The notes: a model not told the origin generated them from the letters alone. Positions 1 through 7,038 are shown, numbered from the stretch's first letter. The stretch: 15,563 nt of DNA from Novosphingobium sp. (GCA_021299075.1 JAJTFU010000079.1:1-15563), one strand, 5' to 3'. Numbers and translations are program-made.

Positions 1-456
1 GCCGGGGTATTCGGGAATGCGCGCGGCCCAGTGGTGGCCGTTTGCCACGCAGAGCGCATCGTAATGCATCACCTCGCCGGTCGAGAGCGTGATCCGCCAG
101 CCGGCCCCTTCAAGCCGCTCGGCGCTTTCGACCCGGGTGTTGAAGCGGATATGGCGGCGCAGATCGAAGTGATCGACGTAATCGTGGAAGTACTGCAGCA
201 GCAGCGAATGGTGCGGATAGTCGGGCCATTCGGCCGGCACCGGATAGTCCTCGAACGCGAGGCGCCACTTTGACGTATCGATGTGCAGGCTCTGGTAGCA
301 GGCGCTCATCCCGTTGGGGTTGTTGTAGTACCAGGTGCCGCCGATATCGTCCGAGGCCTCGAACACGTCAAACGGGATGCTGTAATCCTGCAGCCGCTTG
401 GCCGTGGTGAACCCGGAACAGCCCGCCCCAATGATGCAGACCCGTGGCAATGACAT
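1..456 (-). CDS. Flavin-containing monooxygenase (FMO/Baeyer-Villiger type), 5' part only
   Basis: The first 152 codons of a flavoprotein monooxygenase, with the rest beyond the left edge of the window. The ATG at 456 follows a GGGAGAG Shine-Dalgarno. The N-terminus reads VCIIGAGCSG, a GxGxxG FAD-binding Rossmann motif at about residues 10-15, followed by a FEASDDIGGTW segment typical of FMOs and Baeyer-Villiger monooxygenases. A SLHIDTSKWRLAFEDYPVP stretch matches the conserved region after the FAD site. Such enzymes use FAD and NADPH to insert one oxygen atom into ketones, amines or sulfides in the cytoplasm. The NADPH-binding and fingerprint motifs are not in the window, so FMO and BVMO cannot be separated and the substrate is unknown. 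The gene lies 72 bp downstream of the secreted protein on the same strand and could be cotranscribed with it. Confidence 0.88.
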   Translation of the reverse strand, partial: MSLPRVCIIGAGCSGFTTAKRLQDYSIPFDVFEASDDIGGTWYYNNPNGMSACYQSLHIDTSKWRLAFEDYPVPAEWPDYPHHSLLLQYFHDYVDHFDLRRHIRFNTRVESAERLEGAGWRITLSTGEVMHYDALCVANGHHWAARIPEYPG

Positions 457-528
457 GCGCCGCTCTCCCTTGTTGGCGGGAGTATGTTTAAGCGGGCGAT
501 TAAAGTCCAGCGCGGAGTCCAGGTAGCG

Positions 529-1146
529 TCAGCGAATCACTCCGATCGCGTCGGGCGCAGGCACGCCGTTGGGGCCTTGCGAGAAATTCTCGGAGACCCA
601 AACGCTGAACATCGGCGATCGCTTGTCGAGGCCAGGCGGCAGCTTGATCAAGATCCAGCCCATCGGCCCGGCGTTCTTCGCCCCCGGAAACAACGCCTTG
701 TATTCCGCGACGGAGAGCGGCCCGGCGCGGAACTTCCACCCGGTGCGAGCCTCGGTATAGGTCCCGTTTCCGGTGGCCGGATCATAGGGGCTGGCCAGGA
801 TATGGCTGAGATCGCTCGCCATCCACAGCGCGCTGTCGAAAGGCTGGTTATGGCCATCGGCATGATGCGCCTCGAAAGCGATGATATCCCACTTGGCGAG
901 CTCGCCGGTGGGCAGTTTCAGTCCCTTTTCCAGCGCGGCGGCGGTGATCTTGCCGGGCTGGAAATCGCGGACCCAGGTGGTGTCGAACCAGGTGAGCGCA
1001 GAGGCCATGCCATCGGGCGGCCCGGTGACGGCCCCGGTGTTGTAGCGGGAATAGTCATTGGCCGGCTTGGTCGACCAGTGAACCGACTGGGCCATAGCGG
1101 GCTGGCTGGCGGCGAGCAGCAAAAGGGTTCCAAGCAGACGGTTCAT
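529..1146 (-). CDS. Secreted protein of unknown function
   Basis: A 205-residue protein that I do not recognise. The N-terminus (NRLLGTLLLLAASQPAMAQ) is a clear Sec signal peptide with an AxA-type cleavage site near residues 18-20, so the mature protein of about 185 residues is probably periplasmic. No lipobox is present. The mature part is rich in Trp, Pro and Gly and contains GAVTGPPDG near its start, a phrase reminiscent of discoidin-like and calcium-binding extracellular modules; this is a motif-level resemblance only. An AHHADGH segment near the middle holds three His residues that could bind a metal. The start at 1146 has GGAG 7 nt upstream. The monooxygenase gene follows on the same strand after 72 bp, and a divergent membrane-protein gene lies 174 bp away on the other side. 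Confidence 0.75.
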   Translation of the reverse strand: MNRLLGTLLLLAASQPAMAQSVHWSTKPANDYSRYNTGAVTGPPDGMASALTWFDTTWVRDFQPGKITAAALEKGLKLPTGELAKWDIIAFEAHHADGHNQPFDSALWMASDLSHILASPYDPATGNGTYTEARTGWKFRAGPLSVAEYKALFPGAKNAGPMGWILIKLPPGLDKRSPMFSVWVSENFSQGPNGVPAPDAIGVIR

Positions 1147-1208
1147 CGGGGGCTCCAGGTTCAGCGCGGGTCGTGGCGCCGATCCTGCGTGATCGGGGCA
1201 TGGGCCGC

Positions 1209-1226
1209 GCTACCCGAATGGGTAGC
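1209..1226. promoter_or_regulatory. Inverted repeat in a divergent intergenic region
   Basis: GCTACCC-GAAT-GGGTAGC is a perfect 7-bp inverted repeat with a 4-bp spacer. It sits in the 174-bp gap between the secreted-protein gene (-) and the small membrane-protein gene (+). There is no T-tract next to it and both flanking genes point away, so an operator is more likely than a terminator. The regulator is unknown. Confidence 0.45.
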
Positions 1227-1320
1227 CAAATTTGACCTGGCGCAACGTCTTGGCGAGTGCCGCAGACTATCCAAGCCTTGCAGGGGTGCCGCACAATGGA
1301 CCGCGCAATGGAGGGCATGC

Positions 1321-1722
1321 ATGGAAAATTCTTTTGATCCCACCGCCTGGTCCGGACTGGTGCTGGGCATGACCGCGCTGTTCGCGGGCATCGGCGCCCT
1401 GCGCAAACCCGGCGCCTGGCGGACCATGCTGGAAGAGGTCGAGAAATCGCCGGCGCTGCAATTCCTGTCCGGGATGCTGGAACTGGTGGTCGGTACGGTG
1501 GTCTACCTTGCCAACCCCTGGGTTCCGGCCGACCTCCTCGCCTGCTTGCTGAAGGGCATCGGCGGGCTGATGATGATCGAGGCGCTGGTGATCCTGGGCT
1601 TTGTCGACATCTACAGCCAGTTCTGGCTGAAGAACCTCACCCACATGCACCGCGGCTGGGCCATGACCACCAGCCTGTTCGGGCTGGTGCTGGCGGTACT
1701 ATCGGCGCTGCGGTTTCACTAA
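1321..1722 (+). CDS. Small integral membrane protein of unknown function
   Basis: A 133-residue protein with about four hydrophobic segments: residues about 10-27 (WSGLVLGMTALFAGIGAL), 43-60, 66-88 and 110-130. Short charged loops separate them, notably KPGAWRTMLEEVEKSP, which is probably cytoplasmic. The ATG at 1321 was chosen because GGAGGG lies 4 nt upstream. The reading frame runs further upstream without a stop, but that stretch is antisense to the secreted-protein gene and has no membrane-protein character. I do not recognise the family. The last 4 nt overlap tail-to-tail with the alcohol dehydrogenase gene: TAA here, TAG on the other strand. Confidence 0.75.
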   Translation: MENSFDPTAWSGLVLGMTALFAGIGALRKPGAWRTMLEEVEKSPALQFLSGMLELVVGTVVYLANPWVPADLLACLLKGIGGLMMIEALVILGFVDIYSQFWLKNLTHMHRGWAMTTSLFGLVLAVLSALRFH

Positions 1723-2753
1723 CGGGTGAAGATCAGCTTGGGGCCAGCCTCGGTCATCGCATCGGCGGCTTCAGCAAAGCTGGCAATCCGGTGCGTGACT
1801 GGCTGCGGGTGCAATTTGCCGCAGGCCACGCAGCCCAGCACATCGCCCAGCACGGCGCTCGATTGGACCCGGCCGGTGTGCACCGTGATCCCCTTGTAAT
1901 AGGCCTGGGTCAGCGGCACTGGCGTCGCCCGGTCGAAATACATCGAAACCACGGTCAGCACGCCATTAGCGGCGGTTGACTGGATCGCGAAGGCCAGCGC
2001 GGCGGGATCGCCCGCCGCCTCGACCACGATCTCGAACTGCGTCTCGGCCCGGCGGCCCTGGTCGAGCGCCAAAGGCCCGGTCATCGCCCCCAGCGCAGCG
2101 GCGGCGACAAGCCGGGCTGGATCGTCATCAAGATAGGTGACTGCACCCGCGCCCAGTGCCACGGCTGCCGCCGCAGCATAGAGCCCCACGCTCTGCGCCT
2201 TGCCGCCGATGACAAGCACCTTGGCGCCCGGACGTTCAGCCAGCGGCCCGGCGACCCCGCGCCACCCATCGGCGACATTGTCGGAGAGGTTACAGGCCAC
2301 TTCGTCTGGCACCCCGGCGGGGATCGGCACCAGCATGTGATCGGCAAAGGGCACCCGCACCAGATCGCTGAAGCCGCCGCCGAAATCGGTCTTGCCGCCG
2401 GCGGCCAGGCCATAGGAGGCAAAGGGCGGAAATTCGGTGCAGGTATTGGTCCAGCCGCGCCGGCAATAGTAGCAGCGCCCGCAGGACAGCTGGAACGGCA
2501 CGATCACCCGCGTACCCGGCGCATGGGGCACCTGCTCGCCCGCGGCGACCACTTCACCGACCATTTCGTGCCCAAAGGCAAAGGGGCCAGGGAACGGCAC
2601 GAAGCCGGTGGCGATGTGCAGATCGAGATCGCAGCGCGCGACCGCGAGCGGACGGACAAGGGCATCGGTCGCGGCCAGCAGCGTGGGGGCTGGCACCTCG
2701 CGCCATTCGAACTGGCCGGGCTTGAAGAACGTCATCTGCTGCATCGTGGTCAC
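1719..2753 (-). CDS. Zinc-dependent alcohol dehydrogenase (MDR superfamily)
   Basis: A medium-chain dehydrogenase of 344 residues, the normal family length, which would oxidise an alcohol or reduce an aldehyde/ketone with NAD(P). The catalytic-zinc ligands are visible as C41 (ARCDLD) and the H62-E63 pair in GHEMVGEV. The structural-zinc lobe has four cysteines, C91, C94, C97 and C105 (CGRCYYC...TC). The Rossmann domain carries VLVIGGKAQSVGL, and an acidic DDD after the second strand favours NAD over NADP. The start is taken as GTG at 2753 because GGAG lies 7 nt upstream. ATG at 2744 is the alternative, and a longer frame to 2804 would run into the operator region. The divergent LysR gene is its probable regulator. 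Substrate unknown. Confidence 0.88.
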   Translation of the reverse strand: MTTMQQMTFFKPGQFEWREVPAPTLLAATDALVRPLAVARCDLDLHIATGFVPFPGPFAFGHEMVGEVVAAGEQVPHAPGTRVIVPFQLSCGRCYYCRRGWTNTCTEFPPFASYGLAAGGKTDFGGGFSDLVRVPFADHMLVPIPAGVPDEVACNLSDNVADGWRGVAGPLAERPGAKVLVIGGKAQSVGLYAAAAAVALGAGAVTYLDDDPARLVAAAALGAMTGPLALDQGRRAETQFEIVVEAAGDPAALAFAIQSTAANGVLTVVSMYFDRATPVPLTQAYYKGITVHTGRVQSSAVLGDVLGCVACGKLHPQPVTHRIASFAEAADAMTEAGPKLIFTR

Positions 2754-2808
2754 GGCTGCACTCCGTCTGGTCTGCAGGGCCCAGTACCATTCGGCAGGCA
2801 ACATTCGT

Positions 2809-2826
2809 ATTTGCGCTTACGCAAAT
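2809..2826. promoter_or_regulatory. Operator-like inverted repeat 1 between ADH and LysR genes
   Basis: ATTTGCG-CTTA-CGCAAAT is a perfect 7-bp inverted repeat. It shares the TTGCG-N4-CGCAA core and spacing with a second repeat centred 21 bp away, about two helical turns. It is probably a binding site for the adjacent LysR-type regulator, since LysR boxes are typically short dyads between divergent genes. Confidence 0.65.
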
Positions 2827-2831
2827 TACTC

Positions 2832-2845
2832 TTGCGTTATCGCAA
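2832..2845. promoter_or_regulatory. Operator-like inverted repeat 2 between ADH and LysR genes
   Basis: TTGCG-TTAT-CGCAA repeats the core of the first dyad on the same helical face. It lies 23 bp before the LysR start codon, so occupancy here would likely repress the regulator gene itself, while the distal site serves the dehydrogenase promoter. The role is inferred from position. Confidence 0.65.
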
Positions 2846-2867
2846 TACTTGATTAGCCCAGCCAACG

Positions 2868-3746
2868 ATGTCGCAATCACCGGACCCACTCGATCTTGCT
2901 GCCCTGGCCGCCGTCGCCCTGCACGGTACGCTCAGCGCGGCCGCACGCCGCGGGGGCGTGGCGGTATCGACCATCTCTCGCCGCATTGCCGCGCTCGAAG
3001 CGGTGACCGGGCTTGATCTGATTGACCGGCGCAATCGCGGTGCGATGCTGACCGAGGCGGGCGAGCGGCTCGCGCTGGCGGCCGAGCCGCTGGCCCGCCA
3101 GCTTGACCAGGTCGAGGCAGAGGTTGCCGCATTGCGCGGCGGGATAGCCAAGCGTCCAGTGCGACTATCGGCGACCGAGTTCGTGATTGCCGATGTGCTT
3201 TCGCCGCGACTGGCCTTGCTACCACCAGGTGGTGCAGGGCTGGTGCTGCAAAGCGAGGCAGAAGTGGTGAGCCTTGCTGCCCGCAAGGCCGACATCGCCG
3301 TGCGGATGGTCCGGCCCGAAGGCGCCAGCCTGGTGATCCGCAAGCTCCCGGCGATCACGCTCTCGCTCTATGCCGCAGCAGACTATCTCGCCGGGCGCGA
3401 GGCGATCGACGATCTTTCGGCCGAGCGGCTGATTGCCTATGACGACAGCTACGGCCCACTGCCCGAAACCAGCTGGATCGATCAGCTGGGGCTGGGCGGC
3501 GCGGTGGTGCTCCGGTCCGGCAGCACGCGGGCCTTGTTCAACGCCGTGCTGGGCGGCGGGGGGATCGCCTTGCTACCAGACGCCGTCGCAGCGCGGTATC
3601 CGGAACTGGTCCGGCTCGACGCCGGCTTGCGGATCGCCCCGCGCCAGCCCTGGCTGACCTTGCACCGCGATCTCCAGCACGACCGGGCGGTGCGCCGCGT
3701 GGCCGATTGGGTGATGGCCAGCTTCCGGGCCCTGGTGGACGGATAG
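2868..3746 (+). CDS. LysR-family transcriptional regulator
   Basis: A 292-residue regulator, typical of LysR proteins. Residues about 7-66 form the N-terminal winged helix-turn-helix (LAALAAVALHGTLSAAARRGGVAVSTISRRIAALE is the helix-turn-helix and the start of the linker helix, read here as two short stretches around TLSAAARR and STISRRIAALE). It is followed by the usual GLDLIDRRNRGAMLTEAGE wing. The remainder is the two-lobed effector-binding domain, with the late GGGGIALLPDAVA motif seen in many LysR proteins. It is transcribed divergently from the zinc alcohol dehydrogenase, the classic arrangement for a regulator and its target, with two matching dyads in the 114-bp gap. The effector cannot be read from the sequence. 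The gene ends 31 bp from the convergent winged-helix regulator. Confidence 0.92.
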   Translation: MSQSPDPLDLAALAAVALHGTLSAAARRGGVAVSTISRRIAALEAVTGLDLIDRRNRGAMLTEAGERLALAAEPLARQLDQVEAEVAALRGGIAKRPVRLSATEFVIADVLSPRLALLPPGGAGLVLQSEAEVVSLAARKADIAVRMVRPEGASLVIRKLPAITLSLYAAADYLAGREAIDDLSAERLIAYDDSYGPLPETSWIDQLGLGGAVVLRSGSTRALFNAVLGGGGIALLPDAVAARYPELVRLDAGLRIAPRQPWLTLHRDLQHDRAVRRVADWVMASFRALVDG

Positions 3747-3777
3747 TGCGGGCGGTGCGATCAGCGCGGCGGCCGCA

Positions 3778-4071
3778 TTAGCCCAGCCCGGCAGCAAGGT
3801 GCTGGAGCGCCGCGAGGTGGCCAGCAAAAGCGGCCCGCCCGGTTCGGGTGAGCGAAACCCAGGTGCGCTGGCGTCCATCGAGTGCCGCCTTGCGCAACTT
3901 GACATAGTCTTCCTCCACCAGCGCAGAGAGGTGCTTTGAAAGCACCGAATCCGTCACCCCGGCGATGGTTTTGAGCCGCGCGAACTCGGCCTCGTCAACA
4001 TTGGCGAGTACGGCGCAGATCTGCAGGCGCGCGGGCGGATGCAGTACCATGTTCAGGTTAGGCATCGTCAC
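3778..4071 (-). CDS. Small winged-helix transcriptional regulator (ArsR/MarR-like, HTH_34 type)
   Basis: A 97-residue protein consisting of little more than one winged-helix domain. ARLQICAVLANVDEAEF is helix 1, followed by LKTIAGVTDSVLSKHLSALVEEDYV as helix-turn-helix with recognition helix DSVLSKHLSAL, then a DGRQRTWVSLTRTGRAAF wing. This order fits the PF13601-type regulators found as partners of small membrane proteins. The reading starts at GTG 4071, whose last bases form a 4-nt GTGA overlap with the stop of the upstream gene. ATG at 4065, just past that stop, is equally possible. Overlap implies translational coupling with the membrane protein. Two TTTCC-N5-GGAAA dyads in front of the operon are candidate sites for autoregulation. 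No metal-binding cysteines of ArsR sensors are seen. Confidence 0.85.
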   Translation of the reverse strand: MTMPNLNMVLHPPARLQICAVLANVDEAEFARLKTIAGVTDSVLSKHLSALVEEDYVKLRKAALDGRQRTWVSLTRTGRAAFAGHLAALQHLAAGLG

Positions 4072-4514
4072 TGGTCGCCACCCCGAAGTTCGGCCTGGTA
4101 AACCCTTTGCCAGACCACGCTGGCCCAGGTGGCGATGATGCAGGCAAGCCCGGCAATCGCGAGCTTGGTCAGGACCGAGAGGCCAGCCGTATGCGCGTGG
4201 ACCTGGGCGAACAGCAGCGCAAGCAAGGCACCAAGCAGCCCCAGCGTCATCGGCAATGTCCGTCCGCGGCGATAGCCGTTCACGAAGGTCCCGCTCCGCC
4301 GCCGGTCACTGCGGTACAGCCAGAAGCCAAAGGCCGCTGCCGCGACGGCAATGACTGCCTTGCCGGGCATCGGCACCGCGATCATTCCGTTGATGGCTGC
4401 CATCAGCACGCCGAATGCCGCATGTCGCCACGGCGGACATGACTGACTTTCAGCCAAGCGGTCCTTGGCCTCCTGCATCGCCGCCAGGGCCGCCCTCGCT
4501 TCATCCTGGTTCAT
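4068..4514 (-). CDS. Small membrane protein cotranscribed with a winged-helix regulator
   Basis: A 148-residue protein. The soluble N-terminal helix of about 30 residues (NQDEARAALAAMQEAKDRLAES) has coiled-coil character. About four hydrophobic segments follow, at residues about 31-48, 51-67, 86-104 and 112-130, with a basic RSDRRRSGTF loop between the second and third that is probably cytoplasmic. I cannot assign a function. Membrane proteins of this layout paired with small ArsR/MarR-like regulators are common in bacteria, and the regulator is usually thought to control the pair. The Shine-Dalgarno before the ATG at 4514 is weak (GGGG about 8 nt upstream). The stop overlaps the start of the regulator gene by 4 nt. 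Confidence 0.78.
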   Translation of the reverse strand: MNQDEARAALAAMQEAKDRLAESQSCPPWRHAAFGVLMAAINGMIAVPMPGKAVIAVAAAAFGFWLYRSDRRRSGTFVNGYRRGRTLPMTLGLLGALLALLFAQVHAHTAGLSVLTKLAIAGLACIIATWASVVWQRVYQAELRGGDQ

Positions 4515-4530
4515 CCGGAAACCCCATCAC

Positions 4531-4545
4531 TTTCCAATGCGGAAA
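4531..4545. promoter_or_regulatory. Operator-like inverted repeat, proximal
   Basis: TTTCC-AATGC-GGAAA lies 16 bp upstream of the membrane-protein start codon. It shares arms and spacing with a second dyad whose centre is 53 bp away, close to five helical turns. It is likely an operator for the small winged-helix regulator of this operon; this is inferred from position and repetition. Confidence 0.6.
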
Positions 4546-4583
4546 ATGAATAGTTCTGACCTTCGGGTCTGGCAAGCAATAAG

Positions 4584-4598
4584 TTTCCAGATTGGAAA
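4584..4598. promoter_or_regulatory. Operator-like inverted repeat, distal
   Basis: TTTCC-AGATT-GGAAA, extendable to arms TTTCCA/TGGAAA, is the second copy of the dyad found at 4531-4545. It lies between the end of the amidohydrolase gene and the winged-helix operon, and probably overlaps or precedes that operon's promoter. Confidence 0.6.
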
Positions 4599-4620
4599 GT
4601 AAGCTGGCAAGACGTGGTTT

Positions 4621-6321
4621 TCAGCCCTTCCAGCCCGGGCCCTTCACGAACTTGCCGGGGCGCGCATCGGTGTGCTCGCCGCTGCGCAGCACGGCGGTGC
4701 CGTTGACCAGCACCTCGGACACCCCGACCGCATAGGAGTGTGGCTTGTCGTAGGTCGCGGTGTCGGCGATCTTGCTTGGATCGAACACCACCACGTCTGC
4801 CGCATGGCCCGCCGCCAGCCGCCCACGGCCGCGGATGCCAGCCTGCTGCGCGGGGAGCGAGGTCAGGCGGCGGATCCCTTCGGCCAGGCCGATCACCTTC
4901 TCTTCCCGGATATACTTGCCCAGGAACCGCGCGAAATTGCCATAGGCGCGCGGGTGGGTGTTCTTGAGCATGAACTTGCCCTCCGGCGCCATCGATCCCG
5001 CGTCAGAACCGAGCATGGTCCAGGGCCAGCGGATGTTCTTCTTGATGTTCTCCTCGCTCATCAGGAAGAAGGCGGCGTCGACCCGGCTGTCATCCTCGAT
5101 CACCAGGTCGATGATCGTGTCCTCGGGGCTGGTCCCGCGCATCGCCGCGACCTGCGCCAGGGTCTTGCCGGTCAGCGGCTTCAGCGCCGGGTTCTTGAAC
5201 CCGATCAGCAACACCCCTTCGGGTGAGCCGGTGTTGTGGAGCAGGTTCTCCCACCCCTGCGGCACGCCCCGCATCTCGGCCAGCACCCGCGCGCGGATCA
5301 CGGGATCCTTGAGCCGCGCGACCCAGGCATCGTGCCCGCCCTGCTGCACCCACAGCGGCATGGTGGCGTAGAGCCCAGTCGAGCCGGCGGTATAGGTGTA
5401 GAGATTGGCCGACACGTCGATCCCGGCCTGCCGGGCGGCGTCCATCCGGGCAAGGCCCGCATCGGCCTTGTGCCAGTTCTCCTTCCCGGCGGGCTTGATG
5501 TGATACATCTGCACCCGCGCCTTCGCCCGGCGACCTATCTCGATCAGCTCGTCGATCGATTCAAGGTAGCGCTCCGCCTCGCTGCGCATGTGACTGATGT
5601 AGCCGCCGCCGCTCTCCGCCGCCGCCGCGGTCAGCGCCACAAGCTCGTCGGTGTTGGCGAAGTTGCCCGGCGCATAGATCAGCGAGGAGCCGACCCCCAG
5701 CGCCCCGCCGCGCATTTCCATGCGGACCAGATCCTGCATCCGGCGCAGCTGCTCAGGGCTGGCACGGACATCGTCATAGCCAACCTCGTGCATCCGCAGC
5801 GTCGTTGCGCCGACGAAGGACGCGACGTTGCAGGAGACCCCCTTGGCTTCGAGGAAATTGAGGTACTGGCCTAGCGTGGTCCAGCCGATGTCGAACTTGA
5901 TATCGCCCTGCTCACGCCGCTCGCGTGCCTTCATTTCGGCAGTCAAAGGCCCCATCGACCAGCCTTCGCCCATCACCTCCAGCGTCACGCCCTGGCGGAT
6001 GTCGCTTTGCGAGCGACCATCCTCGATCAGGCTTTCGGTCGCCCAGGACAGCATGTTGATGAAACCGGGGGCGACGGCCTGGCCTTTCGCATCGATCTCC
6101 AGCGCGCCGCGCGCTGCAGAGAGGTTGCCGATCGTGGCAATCTTGCCATCGATGATCCCGACATCGGCCTCACGCCCTTCGCCACCCAGACCATCGAACA
6201 CGGTACCGCCGCGCACGATCGTGTCATAGCGCCCGGACTTTCGCGCCTCCGCGATCGCGGGCGAGACAGCGAGAGCGGCGAGGCCTGCGGTAAAACCGCG
6301 GCGTGTGGCGGTGATGGTCAT
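4621..6321 (-). CDS. Tat-exported amidohydrolase, D-aminoacylase-like
   Basis: A 566-residue protein of the amidohydrolase superfamily, nearest in layout to N-acyl-D-amino-acid deacylases, which release a D-amino acid from its N-acyl form. The N-terminus has a twin-arginine signal (RR at 7-8 in TATRRGF, hydrophobic core to about 23, AEA cleavage region), so the folded enzyme is probably periplasmic. The strand DTIVRGGTVFDG and VAPGFIN (83-89) open the fold. The HxH metal motif that normally follows APGFID is replaced by NMLSW, and the GNC of D-aminoacylases reads GEG (118-120). Possible metal ligands remaining are E119, H244 (ISHMRSE), H274 (MYHIKPAG) and D440 (LGSDAG). The C-terminus (GRLAAGHAADVVVFDP) is the usual closing motif. 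It starts 19 bp downstream of the SRAP-like gene and is probably cotranscribed with it. Substrate uncertain. Confidence 0.87.
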   Translation of the reverse strand: MTITATRRGFTAGLAALAVSPAIAEARKSGRYDTIVRGGTVFDGLGGEGREADVGIIDGKIATIGNLSAARGALEIDAKGQAVAPGFINMLSWATESLIEDGRSQSDIRQGVTLEVMGEGWSMGPLTAEMKARERREQGDIKFDIGWTTLGQYLNFLEAKGVSCNVASFVGATTLRMHEVGYDDVRASPEQLRRMQDLVRMEMRGGALGVGSSLIYAPGNFANTDELVALTAAAAESGGGYISHMRSEAERYLESIDELIEIGRRAKARVQMYHIKPAGKENWHKADAGLARMDAARQAGIDVSANLYTYTAGSTGLYATMPLWVQQGGHDAWVARLKDPVIRARVLAEMRGVPQGWENLLHNTGSPEGVLLIGFKNPALKPLTGKTLAQVAAMRGTSPEDTIIDLVIEDDSRVDAAFFLMSEENIKKNIRWPWTMLGSDAGSMAPEGKFMLKNTHPRAYGNFARFLGKYIREEKVIGLAEGIRRLTSLPAQQAGIRGRGRLAAGHAADVVVFDPSKIADTATYDKPHSYAVGVSEVLVNGTAVLRSGEHTDARPGKFVKGPGWKG

Positions 6322-6340
6322 GGGTGGGGACTATCCGGGC

Positions 6341-6964
6341 CTAACCCAGCTGCGTCAATCCCGAGGCATAGGGTGCGACCAAGGTGCTCGCCCGGTCCCA
6401 GCCGCCCAGCAGCCAGACCCGCAGCGCGGCCGGATCGGCGGGCAGGATTACCGGCATCCGCTCAACGCCCAGCTCGCGCAGCGCGGCATTGGCTGGACAG
6501 GTCAGCAGGGCAAAGGAGGCGACCTCGCTGTCCTTCCACACCCCGGCACAAGCGAACAGCGGCTGATCGGCGCAGCTGAGCCAGACCTGGCGGCGCTTGC
6601 CCGTGGTCGGATCGGTCCCGCCCCACAGCATGACCGCAGTGGCGGGAACGAGGCAGCGGAATTCGCTGTTGCGCAGGTTGCCGATCCAGAACGGCGCATC
6701 CGGATTGCGCACGGTCAGGACGGAACGGCCCGGGTCGCCGGCGGAAGGCGGTGGCGGCACGCCCCACAGGCGCGGCACCAGCCGCCGCTCCGCCTCGCCC
6801 GGCGGCCGCGGTCCAGCGATGAACTCGCGCCCCGCCGTCACCACCGGGGCGAAGCTGCCGGGGGAGACGGTTCCGCCAGCCCAGGGGTCCTCGGCGGCCG
6901 TGCGCGCGCCGAACCGGGCGGCAATCTCTCCTGCAGTGGCACCAAGGCGATAAAGCACGGTCAT
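6341..6964 (-). CDS. SRAP (YedK/HMCES-like, DUF159) homologue with degenerate active site
   Basis: A 207-residue protein matching the SOS-response-associated peptidase family in length and order: LYRLGATAGEIAARF at the N-terminus, TVRNPDAPFW, RCLVPAT (103-109), a LFACAGVW strand and ERMPVILPAD near 168-177. Active SRAP proteins bond covalently to abasic sites in single-stranded DNA through Cys2, helped by Asn, Glu and His (C2, N75, E105, H160 in E. coli YedK). Here position 2 is Thr, the Asn position reads Thr84, the FEW Glu position reads Leu113, and the His before the (R)MPVIL strand reads Val167. All four are missing, so the protein is unlikely to crosslink abasic DNA in the known way. The reading frame is intact. 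The start at 6964 has AAGGT upstream. The Tat amidohydrolase follows after 19 bp. Confidence 0.8.
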   Translation of the reverse strand: MTVLYRLGATAGEIAARFGARTAAEDPWAGGTVSPGSFAPVVTAGREFIAGPRPPGEAERRLVPRLWGVPPPPSAGDPGRSVLTVRNPDAPFWIGNLRNSEFRCLVPATAVMLWGGTDPTTGKRRQVWLSCADQPLFACAGVWKDSEVASFALLTCPANAALRELGVERMPVILPADPAALRVWLLGGWDRASTLVAPYASGLTQLG

Positions 6965-6965
6965 T

Positions 6966-7002
6966 GCTGGACCTTTCGCGCGGTGCTGGCATAGTGTCCA
7001 GC
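6966..7002. promoter_or_regulatory. Widely spaced inverted repeat between divergent genes
   Basis: GCTGGAC (6966-6972) and GTCCAGC (6996-7002) are perfect 7-bp arms separated by 23 bp. They lie in the 74-bp gap between the SRAP-like gene (-) and the isomerase-like gene (+), where both promoters must lie. It could be a pair of half-sites for a shared regulator, but a 7-bp match at this distance may be chance. Confidence 0.25.
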
Positions 7003-7038
7003 GAGCCGAGCAAAAAGCGGCCGGGTAGGGGGACTGCC

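Noticed and set aside
484..1320. Long open frame on the plus strand running into the small membrane-protein gene
   Set aside because: It is antisense to the secreted-protein gene, has the Arg/Gly-rich composition of a shadow frame in GC-rich DNA, and the ATG at 1321 has its own good ribosome site.
4557..4568. GACC-TTCG-GGTC hairpin between the two winged-helix operators
   Set aside because: Only four base pairs, no T-tract and nothing to terminate at that point; probably chance.
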